A DNA stretch of 64,000 nucleotides, taken from positions 248,001 through 312,000 of the forward strand of contig JAJCZX010000030.1 of NCBI GenBank assembly GCA_029262195.1, written 5' to 3'. The notes under the pieces were generated by a model, which did not search any database, was not told the DNA's origin, and was given only the letters and a program-made list of their open reading frames with translations. Below are positions 35,901 to 44,694 of the stretch, one piece after another; position 1 is the first letter of the stretch; every line of letters begins with the position of its first letter. A program made the position numbers and the translations under genes. This stretch comes from Gemmatimonadota bacterium. Lineage in GTDB: Bacteria; Gemmatimonadota; Gemmatimonadetes; Gemmatimonadales; GWC2-71-9.

Positions 35901-36115
35901 TCCCTGCCCTCGTCGCCCTGGATCGCACTGACGTTCTCCGAGACGTAGACGTTTTTGCAGAAACGCGCGCTGGCAGTTACGCACGCCGTGTAATTGAGCT
36001 TCTGGACAGCCCCGGCTCAATTGATCAGTTCAACCAACTGAGTGCTGCATTCAACGATCTATTCTCCGGTCTCTCCGGACGAATACTACTCAACACTTTG
36101 GGATTGGCCCCATGA
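32981..36115 (+). CDS. Secreted DUF5107-type protein with C-terminal TPR repeats
   Basis: 1044 residues from the ATG at 32981, with a signal peptide (TGMVVLFCAQPLSATQ). The N-terminal half is a beta-sandwich related to aldose-epimerase/glycosidase-associated domains (IEVWVLPEAGGKVWGARV, YRNEVMKFRNIALRGPW, YNWMTGAAFARTDLEM), which I recognise as DUF5107. The second half, from about residue 470, is TPR-like repeats (GLLGMAGLEFQAARYDLALQ, NIYRALGRTNDARDSFG). It overlaps the next gene as ATGA. Together they look like a carbohydrate-active pair; no enzymatic residues can be pointed to with confidence. Confidence 0.82.
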   Translation: MFKSLLSKTGMVVLFCAQPLSATQNARITEETRTIETYGFSEPNPVPILTRDSRLYPYHSFDAYSHESEPREWKVIHLENDLIEVWVLPEAGGKVWGARVKDSGHEFIYRNEVMKFRNIALRGPWTSGGIEFNFGVIGHTPATATPVDYALRSNEDGSVSAFVGTMDLPSRTHWRVEIRLPADKAYFETNVSWSNPTPLEQPYYNWMTGAAFARTDLEMTIPGNAYLTHPGEERPWPVDPEGRYLPSYANNTFGPHKSYHVVGELNDFFGGYYTEEDYGFGHWARFEDMPGQKLWLWALSRQGGIWEGLLTDTDGQYVEFQAGRMLVQYSPGSEANPIAKAGFEPGASDHWSETWFPLEGIGGLTDASREGAMFVQHEEDRLTVSINSFSDIRDTLRVWVDGSLIEQRMVNLKALDALDRRYNVPDDSDYRIRLSALDLDYSSSTPEDNSLGRPFAADPHARDQMTSTDINAFEASQLLRARRYRAARERFTLVLVEEPWRRDGLLGMAGLEFQAARYDLALQYITRALRLDAYDAKTNFLAGNIYRALGRTNDARDSFGWAARSMGYRAAAYVYLAEIMLAENNLPEAARYAGVALDYDRYNLSAREVLAMTGRLTGDSLLASQTLEELLALDPLHHFVAIEEHISGRTELDFDSIFRSEYPDQTVLELTIDYHRRGATDDARALLELGKQHTDNPLLDVWLGWLDEDVSHLAEGAMLDFVFPFRRETLPVLEWAANESAHWSWGYLLALNLWALDRPEEAAVLMEELGQTPDFAPAYVARANLLFNKLDSDPEFDLRKAVELGADTRSIWIRLISYLQDHSRWEDALAVSEEARARFSGDFNLDLLHVKSLNNLDREQESIEILAATQVLPSEHARDSHLLYEQAHILAAFRAIDIADYDAATNHLHMARAWPENLGQGRPYQPEDRLTTYLLGIIQTRMGDNATAQASFSSVIQDTEPSPFGAGPLDLLAIPALVALDRTDVLRDVDVFAETRAGSYARRVIELLDSPGSIDQFNQLSAAFNDLFSGLSGRILLNTLGLAP

Positions 36116-39100
36116 AATACCCTTCGATCATTACGGTTTCGATTGTCGTTTTTTTAGTGGCTGCAACTGGGTCGTGCGTTGGTACGGTCGAAAATGCAAG
36201 GACACCACCTCGACCGTCTGGTTCAGGATCGGCACCGGCGCCCAACGAAGCGGAAGTGAGGTTATTCAGAGCCCCTCCCATCAACAACGTCATCGACGGT
36301 GTGGTATTCGAATCAGGCAACTGGGAGCCCCACCTCGCACCTGGTGCCGAAGGAAGTTCATGGGGCAACCACCGCGCGGTCGTGGTTTCGAATCACTCAG
36401 GAGTGGATGCCGTCCTCGTTACGATTCCCTGGAGGCGGCGAGATGCCAACCCTGAAGAAAAATCTATCGTCGTCGTTGACGTGGCGTCGGGCGAGTCAGT
36501 GGCTAATGCGCTGGCCCTGCGAGTCGAGAACGCCTCCGGAGACGTGGTGTTTCAACCGAACGACGGATCTGACACATATCATGTGTACTACATGCCGTGG
36601 AAGTCGACTGGCGGCTATTACCCCAGCATCACTTACCCGCGGCTTGAGACCATAGCGGATCCAACGTGGGAGGCCAGCGTTCGAGCAGCGGACCATTCCG
36701 AATTCACCACCGCTACAACCACCCACATCCAGTCCATCAACGACTTCCATAGCTTTTTTCCGATGGAGGTAATTGCCACGGCAGAAGAGACGGCAGACTT
36801 CATGGCAGGCGTTCGCCGCGGGTGGGCACTTGTTCCCGAACACCGAGATTATCCTGTCCGGATGCGGAGGTTCATTCCGCACCACTGGAGCGAGCGCGGG
36901 CAACGCGACCGGTTTTCCAGCACAGCCTTGCGGGGAGAATATTTCACTTTCCAGCTTGCCGCAGTGGCCGGAGTTGAGGAGCTTGCCGACCTGAGGGTTT
37001 CTTTCCAGGGTTTCCCTCCTTCAATTCGCAGGCGCCTCACATGCTTCAACTGCGAAGGAGTCAACGAAAGAGGAGAAAAGTTTGCCATCCCCCTTGCTGT
37101 TGAAACGGGAACCATTCAACCCATCTGGATTGGCCTGGATATACCAGAAACCTGGCCCCGGAACAGCGTAATAGCGGGTACAATCCTGGTGTCCTCCAGC
37201 AACAGGGGGGCCAAAGCGATCGACATATCCATTAGAGTCGGAGACCATGTCGCCACTAACCGAGGCTTTGACACTCCAGAGTTGCAAACGCGCCTTGCAT
37301 GGCTGAACTCCACAGCCGGAGCCGACCCTAACTTCATTATTGACCCGTTCCTCCCGGTTGAGATAGACGGCCGTTCGCTGTCCATACTTGGCCGTCGAGT
37401 TGATCTTGGCGCCATCGGTTTGCCCGACCAGTTGGTCAGCTTCTTCAGTCCAGAGATGACCCACCTGACCGACGATGCGCTCCCGGTGCTCACCGAGCCC
37501 ATAGTGTTGAACATCGATGTCGCAGGTAACATGGAATCGTTTCGGTCTTCCGACTATGCGGTGTCCCAGCCGTCCACCGGTCGAGTCGAATGGGGGACCC
37601 GTAGCCAATCCGCCAACTTCGAATTACAGGTCGAAGGGGCTCTGGAATACGATGGCATGCTCGACTACAGGATTACCGTCCGTGCAACCAACGATGTCGA
37701 TGTAGAGGACATTGCTCTTCCGGTTCACCTCCAGCCCGAAGCAGCGAAATACATGCTTGGCCTCGGACGCCGGGGAGGACAAACGCCTGACAGCTTGGAT
37801 TGGAAGTGGTTGGTCGAAAACCACCAGGAGGGCGTATGGCTCGGTGGCATCAATCGAGGGCTTCAGTACGTTCTGCGTGATGACGGTTACGTACGACCTC
37901 TCAACACGAACTTCTACCAGAATCAACCGCTCCGCATGCCAACCTCGTGGTTCAACGACGGGCGCGGTGGAATTTTTATCGAGGCCAGCGAACAGGCGGT
38001 AACCGCCAACAACTACTCAGGTCCTCGCTCAATGGCCGCAGGCGATTCTCTCCAGTTCAACATTCGTTTTCTGTTAACGCCGTTCAAACCGATAGACACC
38101 GAGACACATTTCCAGACGCGTTTTGTTCACAAATATGTGCCAGTCGATTCAGTGATCGAATGGGGCGGCACTGTAGTGAATATCCACCACGCAAACGAGA
38201 TTAACCCTTACATCAACTACCCCTTCTTCAACCTCGACCTGCAGACTGCGTACATCGAAGAGGCTCACTCGAAGGGCGTAAAGGTCAAACTGTATGACAC
38301 GATCCGAGAACTCACCTACCGAGCCCACGAATTATTCCCCATGCGCAGCCTCGGCAACGAGATCTTTAACGACGGAGAAGGCGGCGGACACTCGTGGATG
38401 CAGGAGCACCTGGAAGCAGACTACCACTCAGCGTGGCACGCGTGGCGAGTGGACGACGCGGCAATGTTGAACAAGGGAACCTCCCGCTGGACCAACTATT
38501 ACGTCGAAGGACTCTCGTGGCTGGCGGCCAATCAACACATCGACGGACTCTACCTCGACGACATCGCCTTTAGTCGCGAGACTGTAAAACGAATAATCTC
38601 TGTTCTGCACGCAGAGCGCGATGAGGTTGTAATTGATCTCCACTCGGCGAATCAGTTCAATCCGCGCGACGGACACATCAACAGCGCGATGCTCTACATG
38701 GAACACTTCCCGTTTATCTCGCGACTCTGGTTCGGAGAATACTTCGAGTATGACAGGGACGAAGACTATTGGTTCACCGAGGTTTCTGGCCTACCCTTTG
38801 GCTTGATGGGCGAAATGCTACAGGACGGCGGTCACCCCTATCGGGGATTGCTCTACGGCATGACAACCCGCATGTACGGAGACGTGGACCCCCGCCCGGT
38901 TTGGGCGATGATGAACGATTTCGGAATAGACCAGAGCCGCATGCTGGGGTACTGGCTCGACAATCCTCCGATCACAACCAACCACCCCCAAATCCGCGCA
39001 ACCACCTACATCGGCGAAGATCAGGTGTTGGTAGTTCTGGCATCCTGGTCAGACGAAGACCAGATAGTGGACCTAACCGTGGATCAGAACGGAGCGGCCG

Positions 39101-39219
39101 CACCTTCCGGAACAACGGCGTGGGTTCCGGCAGTCGAGGGACTGCAAGAAGAGGCCGAGGTAGAACTTTCGGCTGTGCCCGTGCAGGCGAATCAGGGGTT
39201 GTATTTGATTATCAAGTAA
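36112..39219 (+). CDS. Glycoside-hydrolase-like lipoprotein (DUF6067 type)
   Basis: 1035 residues with signal peptide and lipobox ATGSC (Cys 23). N-terminal beta-rich domains, then a TIM-barrel-like domain at about 680-930: EINPYINYPF, EEAHSKGVKVKLYDTIRELT, WTNYYVEGLSWLAANQHIDG followed by LYLDDIAFSRETVKR, in which YLDD is a likely catalytic or substrate-binding acid pair, and VIDLHSANQFN. The pattern matches large uncharacterised proteins with DUF6067 from Bacteroidota and Planctomycetota. A C-terminal beta domain closes it. Probably cleaves a polysaccharide at the cell surface; substrate unknown. Confidence 0.78.
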   Translation: MKYPSIITVSIVVFLVAATGSCVGTVENARTPPRPSGSGSAPAPNEAEVRLFRAPPINNVIDGVVFESGNWEPHLAPGAEGSSWGNHRAVVVSNHSGVDAVLVTIPWRRRDANPEEKSIVVVDVASGESVANALALRVENASGDVVFQPNDGSDTYHVYYMPWKSTGGYYPSITYPRLETIADPTWEASVRAADHSEFTTATTTHIQSINDFHSFFPMEVIATAEETADFMAGVRRGWALVPEHRDYPVRMRRFIPHHWSERGQRDRFSSTALRGEYFTFQLAAVAGVEELADLRVSFQGFPPSIRRRLTCFNCEGVNERGEKFAIPLAVETGTIQPIWIGLDIPETWPRNSVIAGTILVSSSNRGAKAIDISIRVGDHVATNRGFDTPELQTRLAWLNSTAGADPNFIIDPFLPVEIDGRSLSILGRRVDLGAIGLPDQLVSFFSPEMTHLTDDALPVLTEPIVLNIDVAGNMESFRSSDYAVSQPSTGRVEWGTRSQSANFELQVEGALEYDGMLDYRITVRATNDVDVEDIALPVHLQPEAAKYMLGLGRRGGQTPDSLDWKWLVENHQEGVWLGGINRGLQYVLRDDGYVRPLNTNFYQNQPLRMPTSWFNDGRGGIFIEASEQAVTANNYSGPRSMAAGDSLQFNIRFLLTPFKPIDTETHFQTRFVHKYVPVDSVIEWGGTVVNIHHANEINPYINYPFFNLDLQTAYIEEAHSKGVKVKLYDTIRELTYRAHELFPMRSLGNEIFNDGEGGGHSWMQEHLEADYHSAWHAWRVDDAAMLNKGTSRWTNYYVEGLSWLAANQHIDGLYLDDIAFSRETVKRIISVLHAERDEVVIDLHSANQFNPRDGHINSAMLYMEHFPFISRLWFGEYFEYDRDEDYWFTEVSGLPFGLMGEMLQDGGHPYRGLLYGMTTRMYGDVDPRPVWAMMNDFGIDQSRMLGYWLDNPPITTNHPQIRATTYIGEDQVLVVLASWSDEDQIVDLTVDQNGAAAPSGTTAWVPAVEGLQEEAEVELSAVPVQANQGLYLIIK

Positions 39220-39222
39220 CCG

Positions 39223-39264
39223 GGGAGAGGGCGGAACCACTTGCAATCTCCCCCGCCCTCTTCC
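39223..39264. other. Long-stem hairpin after the glycosidase-like gene
   Basis: GGGAGAGGGCGG pairs with CCGCCCTCTTCC (12 pairs, one G-T) around an 18-base loop, right after the stop at 39219. There is no T-tract, so it may be a transcript-end stabiliser or rho-dependent end rather than an intrinsic terminator. Confidence 0.5.
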
Positions 39265-39395
39265 GATCCTCAGCTGGAGACCAGTGCTTCTTCGAGCGAT
39301 GCCAGGCTAAGTTGGATCTCAGCGAGGCTGGCGCTACGAGACGAAGTAACGTCTCCACGGTACCCAGTACAACCACTCGACAGGTTAAAAGGCCA

Positions 39396-39971
39396 TTGAA
39401 AACACAACTCCGCCAATTGCTGCAGGAGGTCCGCGCTTGCACGATTTGCGAGCCACACCTTCCCCATGGCGTCCGCCCGATCGTCCAGATCAGTTCGCAG
39501 GCCAAGATCCTAATCGCCGGACAGGCACCGGGACGAAAGGTCCACGAGACAGGTGTTCCGTTTGACGACCCCAGCGGAGATCAGCTACGCCGTTGGCTGG
39601 GGGTAGGAAAAGAAGTGTTTTACGATCCGTCCCTCGTAGCCATTCTTCCGATGGGTTTTTGCTATCCGGGAACAGGTAAGTCAGGGGATCTCGCCCCGCG
39701 CGCCGAATGCGCACGAGAGTGGCGAGAAAAGCTACTGGAGCACCTCGAAGCAGTTGAGTTGACGCTTGTTATCGGCGCCTATGCGCAGAAGTGGCACTTC
39801 GGAACGACCAAGCCCGTAACAGAATTAGTTAAAGGCTGGAAGAGTTATTGGCCGAAGGTGCTACCTCTTCCCCACCCCAGTCCGCGCAATCGCATTTGGC
39901 TCAAGAACAATCCATGGTTCGAAGAGGAGATCGTGCCAGCTTTGCAGCAACGCGTATCTGGGCTTTTCTAA
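39396..39971 (+). CDS. Uracil-DNA glycosylase-superfamily protein
   Basis: About 191 residues with the family's LLQEVRACTICEPHLPHGVR start, the active-site-like IAGQAPGRKVHETGVPFDD and a C-terminal LPLPHPSPRNRIW, equivalent to the HPS motif. Only one cysteine pair (CTIC) remains, so the [4Fe-4S] cluster of family 4 UDGs is probably absent. The frame is open far upstream but that overlaps the glycosidase; the TTG at 39396 gives the expected start, with AAAGG before it. Likely removes a damaged or deaminated base, but could be a catalytically divergent member. Confidence 0.8.
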   Translation: MKTQLRQLLQEVRACTICEPHLPHGVRPIVQISSQAKILIAGQAPGRKVHETGVPFDDPSGDQLRRWLGVGKEVFYDPSLVAILPMGFCYPGTGKSGDLAPRAECAREWREKLLEHLEAVELTLVIGAYAQKWHFGTTKPVTELVKGWKSYWPKVLPLPHPSPRNRIWLKNNPWFEEEIVPALQQRVSGLF

Positions 39972-40068
39972 CCACCTCATACCACCCTTTATAAAAGCAT
40001 CGAGGGGTTCGGGCATCTGGATGCATATGCGGATAATGACCTCAGGAGTAAGGGCAGTTGGAGCCCGG

Positions 40069-40938
40069 CTAGTCCCTGCCAACCAACCCTTCGACAAACG
40101 CTTTGGCCTCCGTGAGCGACATGCCGTAACTCTTCTGGGCGAGCCCGATCGCAGCTAGGGTCTCTCCCCTCCTTGCCAATTCAAGAACCTCGTCGTCAAT
40201 CTCCGCCTTCGGGATCTCCCTGGTAAAATCCTTCGTGAGGTCAAGCGGTTTTTCCACAGCAAACTCGCGACCCACCTCATTTAACAACCGGGGAATCGTT
40301 GGCCGGAGAAACCATCGCCATTGGACGCGCAGGACATCGCCGTCCAGCCGGACGGGATAGTGGTGGGCGAGAGTATGACCGGCAGGAGGTTTGAAGGCCA
40401 ATTCTGCGTCAACTGTTTTGCGCAAAGACTCCAACGCTTCTCTATCAACGCGGAGTTTAAGATCCAGTATGTGGATTTTCTGCCCCTGACTGCCTGACAA
40501 AGAGTTCAGCCCATGCCTGGTAACGACCTCCCTCGTCCACCGAGCCCATTCAACCTCCTCATATCGTAAAGACACAGCGATTGGATGAGGCTCAGGCAAT
40601 TTGGCGTTGGAGTCAGATCGTATCTTGATCAGCAACCAATCCCGTCCGGCCCGCACCAACCAATTCGACCGTCGGAAAGTTATACCGACAACCGGAAACA
40701 TGAGTAGGCCAAAGAGCAATCCGAAGGCTGCCAAAGAATAGAAGGCGATTCCCTGCAACTCTTCCGGCAGGCTCCCCTCGGCCCGGAGAAACAGCAGGAA
40801 GGCCAAACCGCCCCAGATAATCCCAACAACCAGTATCGCAAAGAAGGCATTATAAGCCCGCCCAAACCAGGTTTCACGAACAACCAAACGATCGCGTCGC
40901 CCGTGACTTGGGAGTTCAGAAGTATGGAGTAGTTTCAA
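40069..40938 (-). CDS. Membrane protein with an L7/L12-like C-terminal domain
   Basis: 289 residues. Two membrane helices at about 31-50 and 65-87 (NAFFAILVVGIIWGGLAFLL, YSLAAFGLLFGLLMFPVVG), a cytoplasmic beta-rich middle of about 150 residues, and a C-terminal 40-residue segment (DDEVLELARRGETLAAIGLA followed by YGMSLTEAKAFVEGL) that resembles the ribosomal L7/L12 C-terminal helix-strand pattern also found at the ends of unrelated proteins. The first codon is TTG. No function can be given. Confidence 0.75.
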   Translation of the reverse strand: MKLLHTSELPSHGRRDRLVVRETWFGRAYNAFFAILVVGIIWGGLAFLLFLRAEGSLPEELQGIAFYSLAAFGLLFGLLMFPVVGITFRRSNWLVRAGRDWLLIKIRSDSNAKLPEPHPIAVSLRYEEVEWARWTREVVTRHGLNSLSGSQGQKIHILDLKLRVDREALESLRKTVDAELAFKPPAGHTLAHHYPVRLDGDVLRVQWRWFLRPTIPRLLNEVGREFAVEKPLDLTKDFTREIPKAEIDDEVLELARRGETLAAIGLAQKSYGMSLTEAKAFVEGLVGRD

Positions 40939-41004
40939 GCCTGCCGGAAGGTACGAAGGGCGCTCGACCCGGAGGCCCCTTCACACGACTCTGGGAGGTT
41001 TCCC

Positions 41005-42423
41005 CTAATCAATTCCCACTCGGCCCTGGACCGCCTCAAACAGCCGCGCGGAATCGTATCCAATCCCGTCCTTAAACACGAGCACAGTATTGTCGATGCT
41101 GGACCCATCGGTACTGAGGTCTGCGTTCACTACCACAAGGTCTGCAATCTTTCCGACCTCAACCGATCCGAGTTCATCGTAGACACCCAGAACCTTTGCT
41201 CCGTTTGCTGAGAGGATTTGGATCGCTTGCGCAACGGAGAAACCACCCTCCCTTAGCAACTCAAAATTCCTCTGGTCCCCATAACCAGGAAGGGCTCCAC
41301 CGTTACCAGTTGGGTCCACCCCCGCGGCCAAAAGTCCCCCGGCGTCAAAAAACGCTTTCTCATATGCCATGGCGTTCTGGAACATTGCCGGCGTGAACTG
41401 GCTATTGCCTTCGTCTATGCTTCCCTTGGCCGCAACATAGTCCTGCCGAACTTCCGGGGCCATCGCTTCGAGAGTCCTAACGCCAAGGGTTGGGCGGCCG
41501 GGCACAAACAGTTCATACACGGCCAAGGTAGACGTCATCGGAACGCCGGCATCGATCATCGTCTGGAAAGTTGCCGCCACTCTGGGATCATCAAGGTCCA
41601 CATTTCCTGCCTGGACGAATCCGCTCCGGGGACATTCATCCGGCTGTTTGTCGGTAGCGTAGTCGGTATTTGTCAAAAGCCCATGTTCGATATTGTCGAT
41701 GCCGAGTTCCACGGCCTCGGTGAAACTCACCGAACAAATGTGACCGGTCACGCGAACGCCATGGGCGTGGGCTTCTTCGATTGCCGCCTGGAGTTCGGCC
41801 CGACCGATGTTCGTGTACGCTTTGATCCAGGTGGCTCCTTCTTCAGCCCAGTAGGCAACGAAGCGCCTGGCCTGCTCAGGGGAATTGATCAGCGTCATTG
41901 TCGAAAGACCCTGACCACCCGTGATGTAGGGGGCTGTGATATGAATACGAGGGCCGGGAGCGGTCCCGGCATCGATGGCATGTTTAAGATTAATCTCAAT
42001 GTAGGTGGCACGACTGCCAGTCGTCCGAACTGTAGTCACACCGGACCCCAGATAGAGCCGAGGAGCCGTAAAAGTTGCCTGTGCCGAACGCCCGCCAGCG
42101 GCTGAATAAAAAAGGTGATCGTGAAGGCCGATCATTCCCGGGAACACGGAGTGACCACTCAGGTCCAGCACCTGCGCGCCACTCGATGGAGAAACGTCTT
42201 GCCTACTACCGACTTCGGCGATCCTCCCATCCCGGATCAATACGGTCTGGCCGGTACGGGCTGGCGCCCCGGTTCCGTCGACAACCGTAACATTCGTTAG
42301 CGCTACTTCAGACGCGTTTACGCTCACATACTGAAGTACACCATCTGACAGCTCCGGACCCTGGGCAACCGCAGGCGCGGGGAGGGCCAGGAAAAAACCA
42401 AGAAGAAAATATTTCTTTGCCAT
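41005..42423 (-). CDS. Secreted amidohydrolase (imidazolonepropionase-like)
   Basis: 472 residues with a signal peptide (YFLLGFFLALPAPAVAQ). Amidohydrolase fold: LTNVTVVDGTGAPARTGQTV, VFPGMIGLHDHLFYS with the first two metal-binding His, VTGHICSVSFTEAVELG and NIEHG carrying the later His ligands, and the late AAGVDPTGNG near the final Asp. The group acts on cyclic amides, dipeptides or lactones, and many members are secreted. Start ATG at 42423 has GGAG upstream. Substrate unknown. Confidence 0.87.
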   Translation of the reverse strand: MAKKYFLLGFFLALPAPAVAQGPELSDGVLQYVSVNASEVALTNVTVVDGTGAPARTGQTVLIRDGRIAEVGSRQDVSPSSGAQVLDLSGHSVFPGMIGLHDHLFYSAAGGRSAQATFTAPRLYLGSGVTTVRTTGSRATYIEINLKHAIDAGTAPGPRIHITAPYITGGQGLSTMTLINSPEQARRFVAYWAEEGATWIKAYTNIGRAELQAAIEEAHAHGVRVTGHICSVSFTEAVELGIDNIEHGLLTNTDYATDKQPDECPRSGFVQAGNVDLDDPRVAATFQTMIDAGVPMTSTLAVYELFVPGRPTLGVRTLEAMAPEVRQDYVAAKGSIDEGNSQFTPAMFQNAMAYEKAFFDAGGLLAAGVDPTGNGGALPGYGDQRNFELLREGGFSVAQAIQILSANGAKVLGVYDELGSVEVGKIADLVVVNADLSTDGSSIDNTVLVFKDGIGYDSARLFEAVQGRVGID

Positions 42424-42443
42424 CGTTTAACTCCAGCGTGCTG

Positions 42444-44639
42444 TCAGTTGACGGTGAACGCCGTCATCATACCCGTCTCAAGATGTTCGGCGATGTGACA
42501 ATGTACCATCCAGTTACCGGGGTTCGTAATATCAAGAAGGATATCTGCCGTTGATCCCACCGGTAATAACATCGTGTCTTTCCAAGCCATATTTGTATTT
42601 CGAACCCCGTTTACATCCACGACCAGAAATCTCTGGCCATGAAAATGGATTGGATGTTGCATCGCATGAAGGGTTTCGCGCTCGTTTGAAAGGCGAATTT
42701 TCACTACGTCTCCGCGCTCAAACTGCCACCCAATCTCCATGTTCTCGCGGCCCGTCGAAGGGTCACGCAGAATCCACCGGACCTGATCGGGCGTCGACGC
42801 CCAGTTCATCATGGGCATGGTGCCCGCCCACTCGACCGGATTAAAGAAAGTCGAATCGAATTGCATGAAACGACCCACTACGAACGGAAGACCATCAGTT
42901 TCCAGAGTCAGGATCAACTCCCTTCCCGGAGGGTCATCGAAATACCGCCTGTAATGTCCGATGTCGTTGGTAACGCTGGAGTCTGAACGTAGGGTTTCGA
43001 AAGAAGATGAAAAATTCGGATCGGCGTTCTCGCTCTGAACCGCGACTACTCCAACGGTATCAACAAATGGCAGGAAACCTCCACTTCGGTGGTCAATGCC
43101 CTGGACCCTGTTTTCAAGTAGGAAGGTCCCTGCGCGGGGAAACATCACATGGACGATGTAGCGCTCTGCGGGAGCGATTACAACACTCTGAGCCCATTCC
43201 TCCGTTTCAAAATTGCCCACGTCCGTACCGACTACCTTGATCGCGGCACCACCGAAAGACAGGTTGAAGGTCCTGGTATTGGAAACGTTGGTAAGAAAGA
43301 AACGAACGACCTCTTCGTGGCGGACAGAGAGCGAGTATTCAGGTTCGCCGTTGACGAGGAACTGATTTCCAAATCTCCCCATCAGCGCGTGAGTAGCCTG
43401 CTGGTCGCCGAAGGGCAGCAACCCCTCCTCCGTAATGGCGATGTCGTCAAGGATCAGAAACTCTTCCCGGTTGGCCGGACTGAAATAGTCTTCCCGATCC
43501 GATTGGACAAACATATTCCCGTAAAGCCCCAGGTCCTGTTGAATGTCCTCACGATGATGTGGGTGGTACCAGTAGAGACCGGCATCAGGAAAACTAATTC
43601 TGTAGTCAAACGAATCTCCTGGTAACACAGGGTCCTGAGTCAGCCCCGGTACTCCGTCGAACCTGTTCTCTATTCGGATTCCGTGCCAGTGGACCGATGT
43701 TGGCATATCGATCGAGTTGACTAATTTCACATTCACCGTCGTACCCTGATTGGCCCAAATTAGCGGACCAGGATACTGTCCGTTGAATCCATACATCTGA
43801 AATGTTTTTCCACCGATGGTACGGGAAACGACTCCCGCTTCCAAAACAAGTGTGTCCCCATCGGCGAGACGCACGACTTCGCTTGGCTTTCCGGTAGGCG
43901 GATCAGGCTCGTCCAACAGGAATGGATCGGCGTTAGGTGGTTTTAACTCCATCAAAGCCGACATCATTGTCACTCCCGCCGGAGAAAGTGGGCGCGGCCA
44001 TCCGGCGTGATCCATGCCCGACATACCGCTGTCGATCGCCGAACCGCTCGCGCCATAGAGGAATTCCATCAAGTCAGGAGGGCGCATGCGTGTGCTCGCG
44101 GAAGCTCCACGCAAAACCAGCCTGCCTTCTCGTTCGGCACCGCCCCCTCGAACCTCGGCCGATACGAGGACATGGAATTTGTTGAGTTCGATCGCGCCGA
44201 GTCGATTTTCACCGTTGCTGACGGAACCCAGGTTTATCAGTGGAACAAAATTCGGCGTTGTCACCCAGGCAACGTAGGTCGTGAAATCGCCAAGAGTCTC
44301 AACCGGCGGCAAACCCTTGAGGTGCAACACCGCCTCATACCGATGTTGGCCATCCACCGTGACGTTCGTAGTGAAGACCGATGGGATACGTCCGAGTTCG
44401 ACGGCGCCCGCGACGAACTCCATCTCCGGTACTGGAACCAATGTCAGGCAATAGAGGTCGCGACTGGGGGACAGGTGACCGTTGGTCCCGGGTTGGCAGG
44501 GACCAACGGCCGACCGGTGGTCCCTGCTAACAGGAGCGAGAAACCCGACGATGACCAAAACGAATCCGAACGACCCAAGACTTACGGCACGTACAGTCCG
44601 TAATTGGCCGTGAACAAGAGGAACATCAAGTTTCGTCAT
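42444..44639 (-). CDS. Multicopper oxidase with N-terminal extension
   Basis: 731 residues. A signal-anchor helix (GSFGFVLVIVGFLAPVS) is followed by an extra region of about 190 residues with a beta-rich domain I do not recognise, then cupredoxin domains with all copper-binding blocks: SVHWHGIRIENRFDG, YWYHPHHREDIQ, HPIHFHGQRFLVV and MVHCHIAEHLETGMM (type 1 Cu with Met axial ligand). Laccase or metallo-oxidase type, exported. It precedes the amidohydrolase gene by 20 bases. The copper chaperone/ATPase genes are about 17 kb away, so no operon link. Confidence 0.9.
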   Translation of the reverse strand: MTKLDVPLVHGQLRTVRAVSLGSFGFVLVIVGFLAPVSRDHRSAVGPCQPGTNGHLSPSRDLYCLTLVPVPEMEFVAGAVELGRIPSVFTTNVTVDGQHRYEAVLHLKGLPPVETLGDFTTYVAWVTTPNFVPLINLGSVSNGENRLGAIELNKFHVLVSAEVRGGGAEREGRLVLRGASASTRMRPPDLMEFLYGASGSAIDSGMSGMDHAGWPRPLSPAGVTMMSALMELKPPNADPFLLDEPDPPTGKPSEVVRLADGDTLVLEAGVVSRTIGGKTFQMYGFNGQYPGPLIWANQGTTVNVKLVNSIDMPTSVHWHGIRIENRFDGVPGLTQDPVLPGDSFDYRISFPDAGLYWYHPHHREDIQQDLGLYGNMFVQSDREDYFSPANREEFLILDDIAITEEGLLPFGDQQATHALMGRFGNQFLVNGEPEYSLSVRHEEVVRFFLTNVSNTRTFNLSFGGAAIKVVGTDVGNFETEEWAQSVVIAPAERYIVHVMFPRAGTFLLENRVQGIDHRSGGFLPFVDTVGVVAVQSENADPNFSSSFETLRSDSSVTNDIGHYRRYFDDPPGRELILTLETDGLPFVVGRFMQFDSTFFNPVEWAGTMPMMNWASTPDQVRWILRDPSTGRENMEIGWQFERGDVVKIRLSNERETLHAMQHPIHFHGQRFLVVDVNGVRNTNMAWKDTMLLPVGSTADILLDITNPGNWMVHCHIAEHLETGMMTAFTVN

Positions 44640-44694
44640 CGCCCGCCAATATGCTCAACTGGCTTTCCTTTCGGAAGGGACGGTGATAAACGTT

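Noticed and set aside
38769-39395. Long N-terminal part of the UDG-family frame
   Set aside because: It overlaps the end of the glycosidase-like gene in another frame and shows Arg/Gly/Pro-rich shadow composition; the UDG domain begins near 39396.
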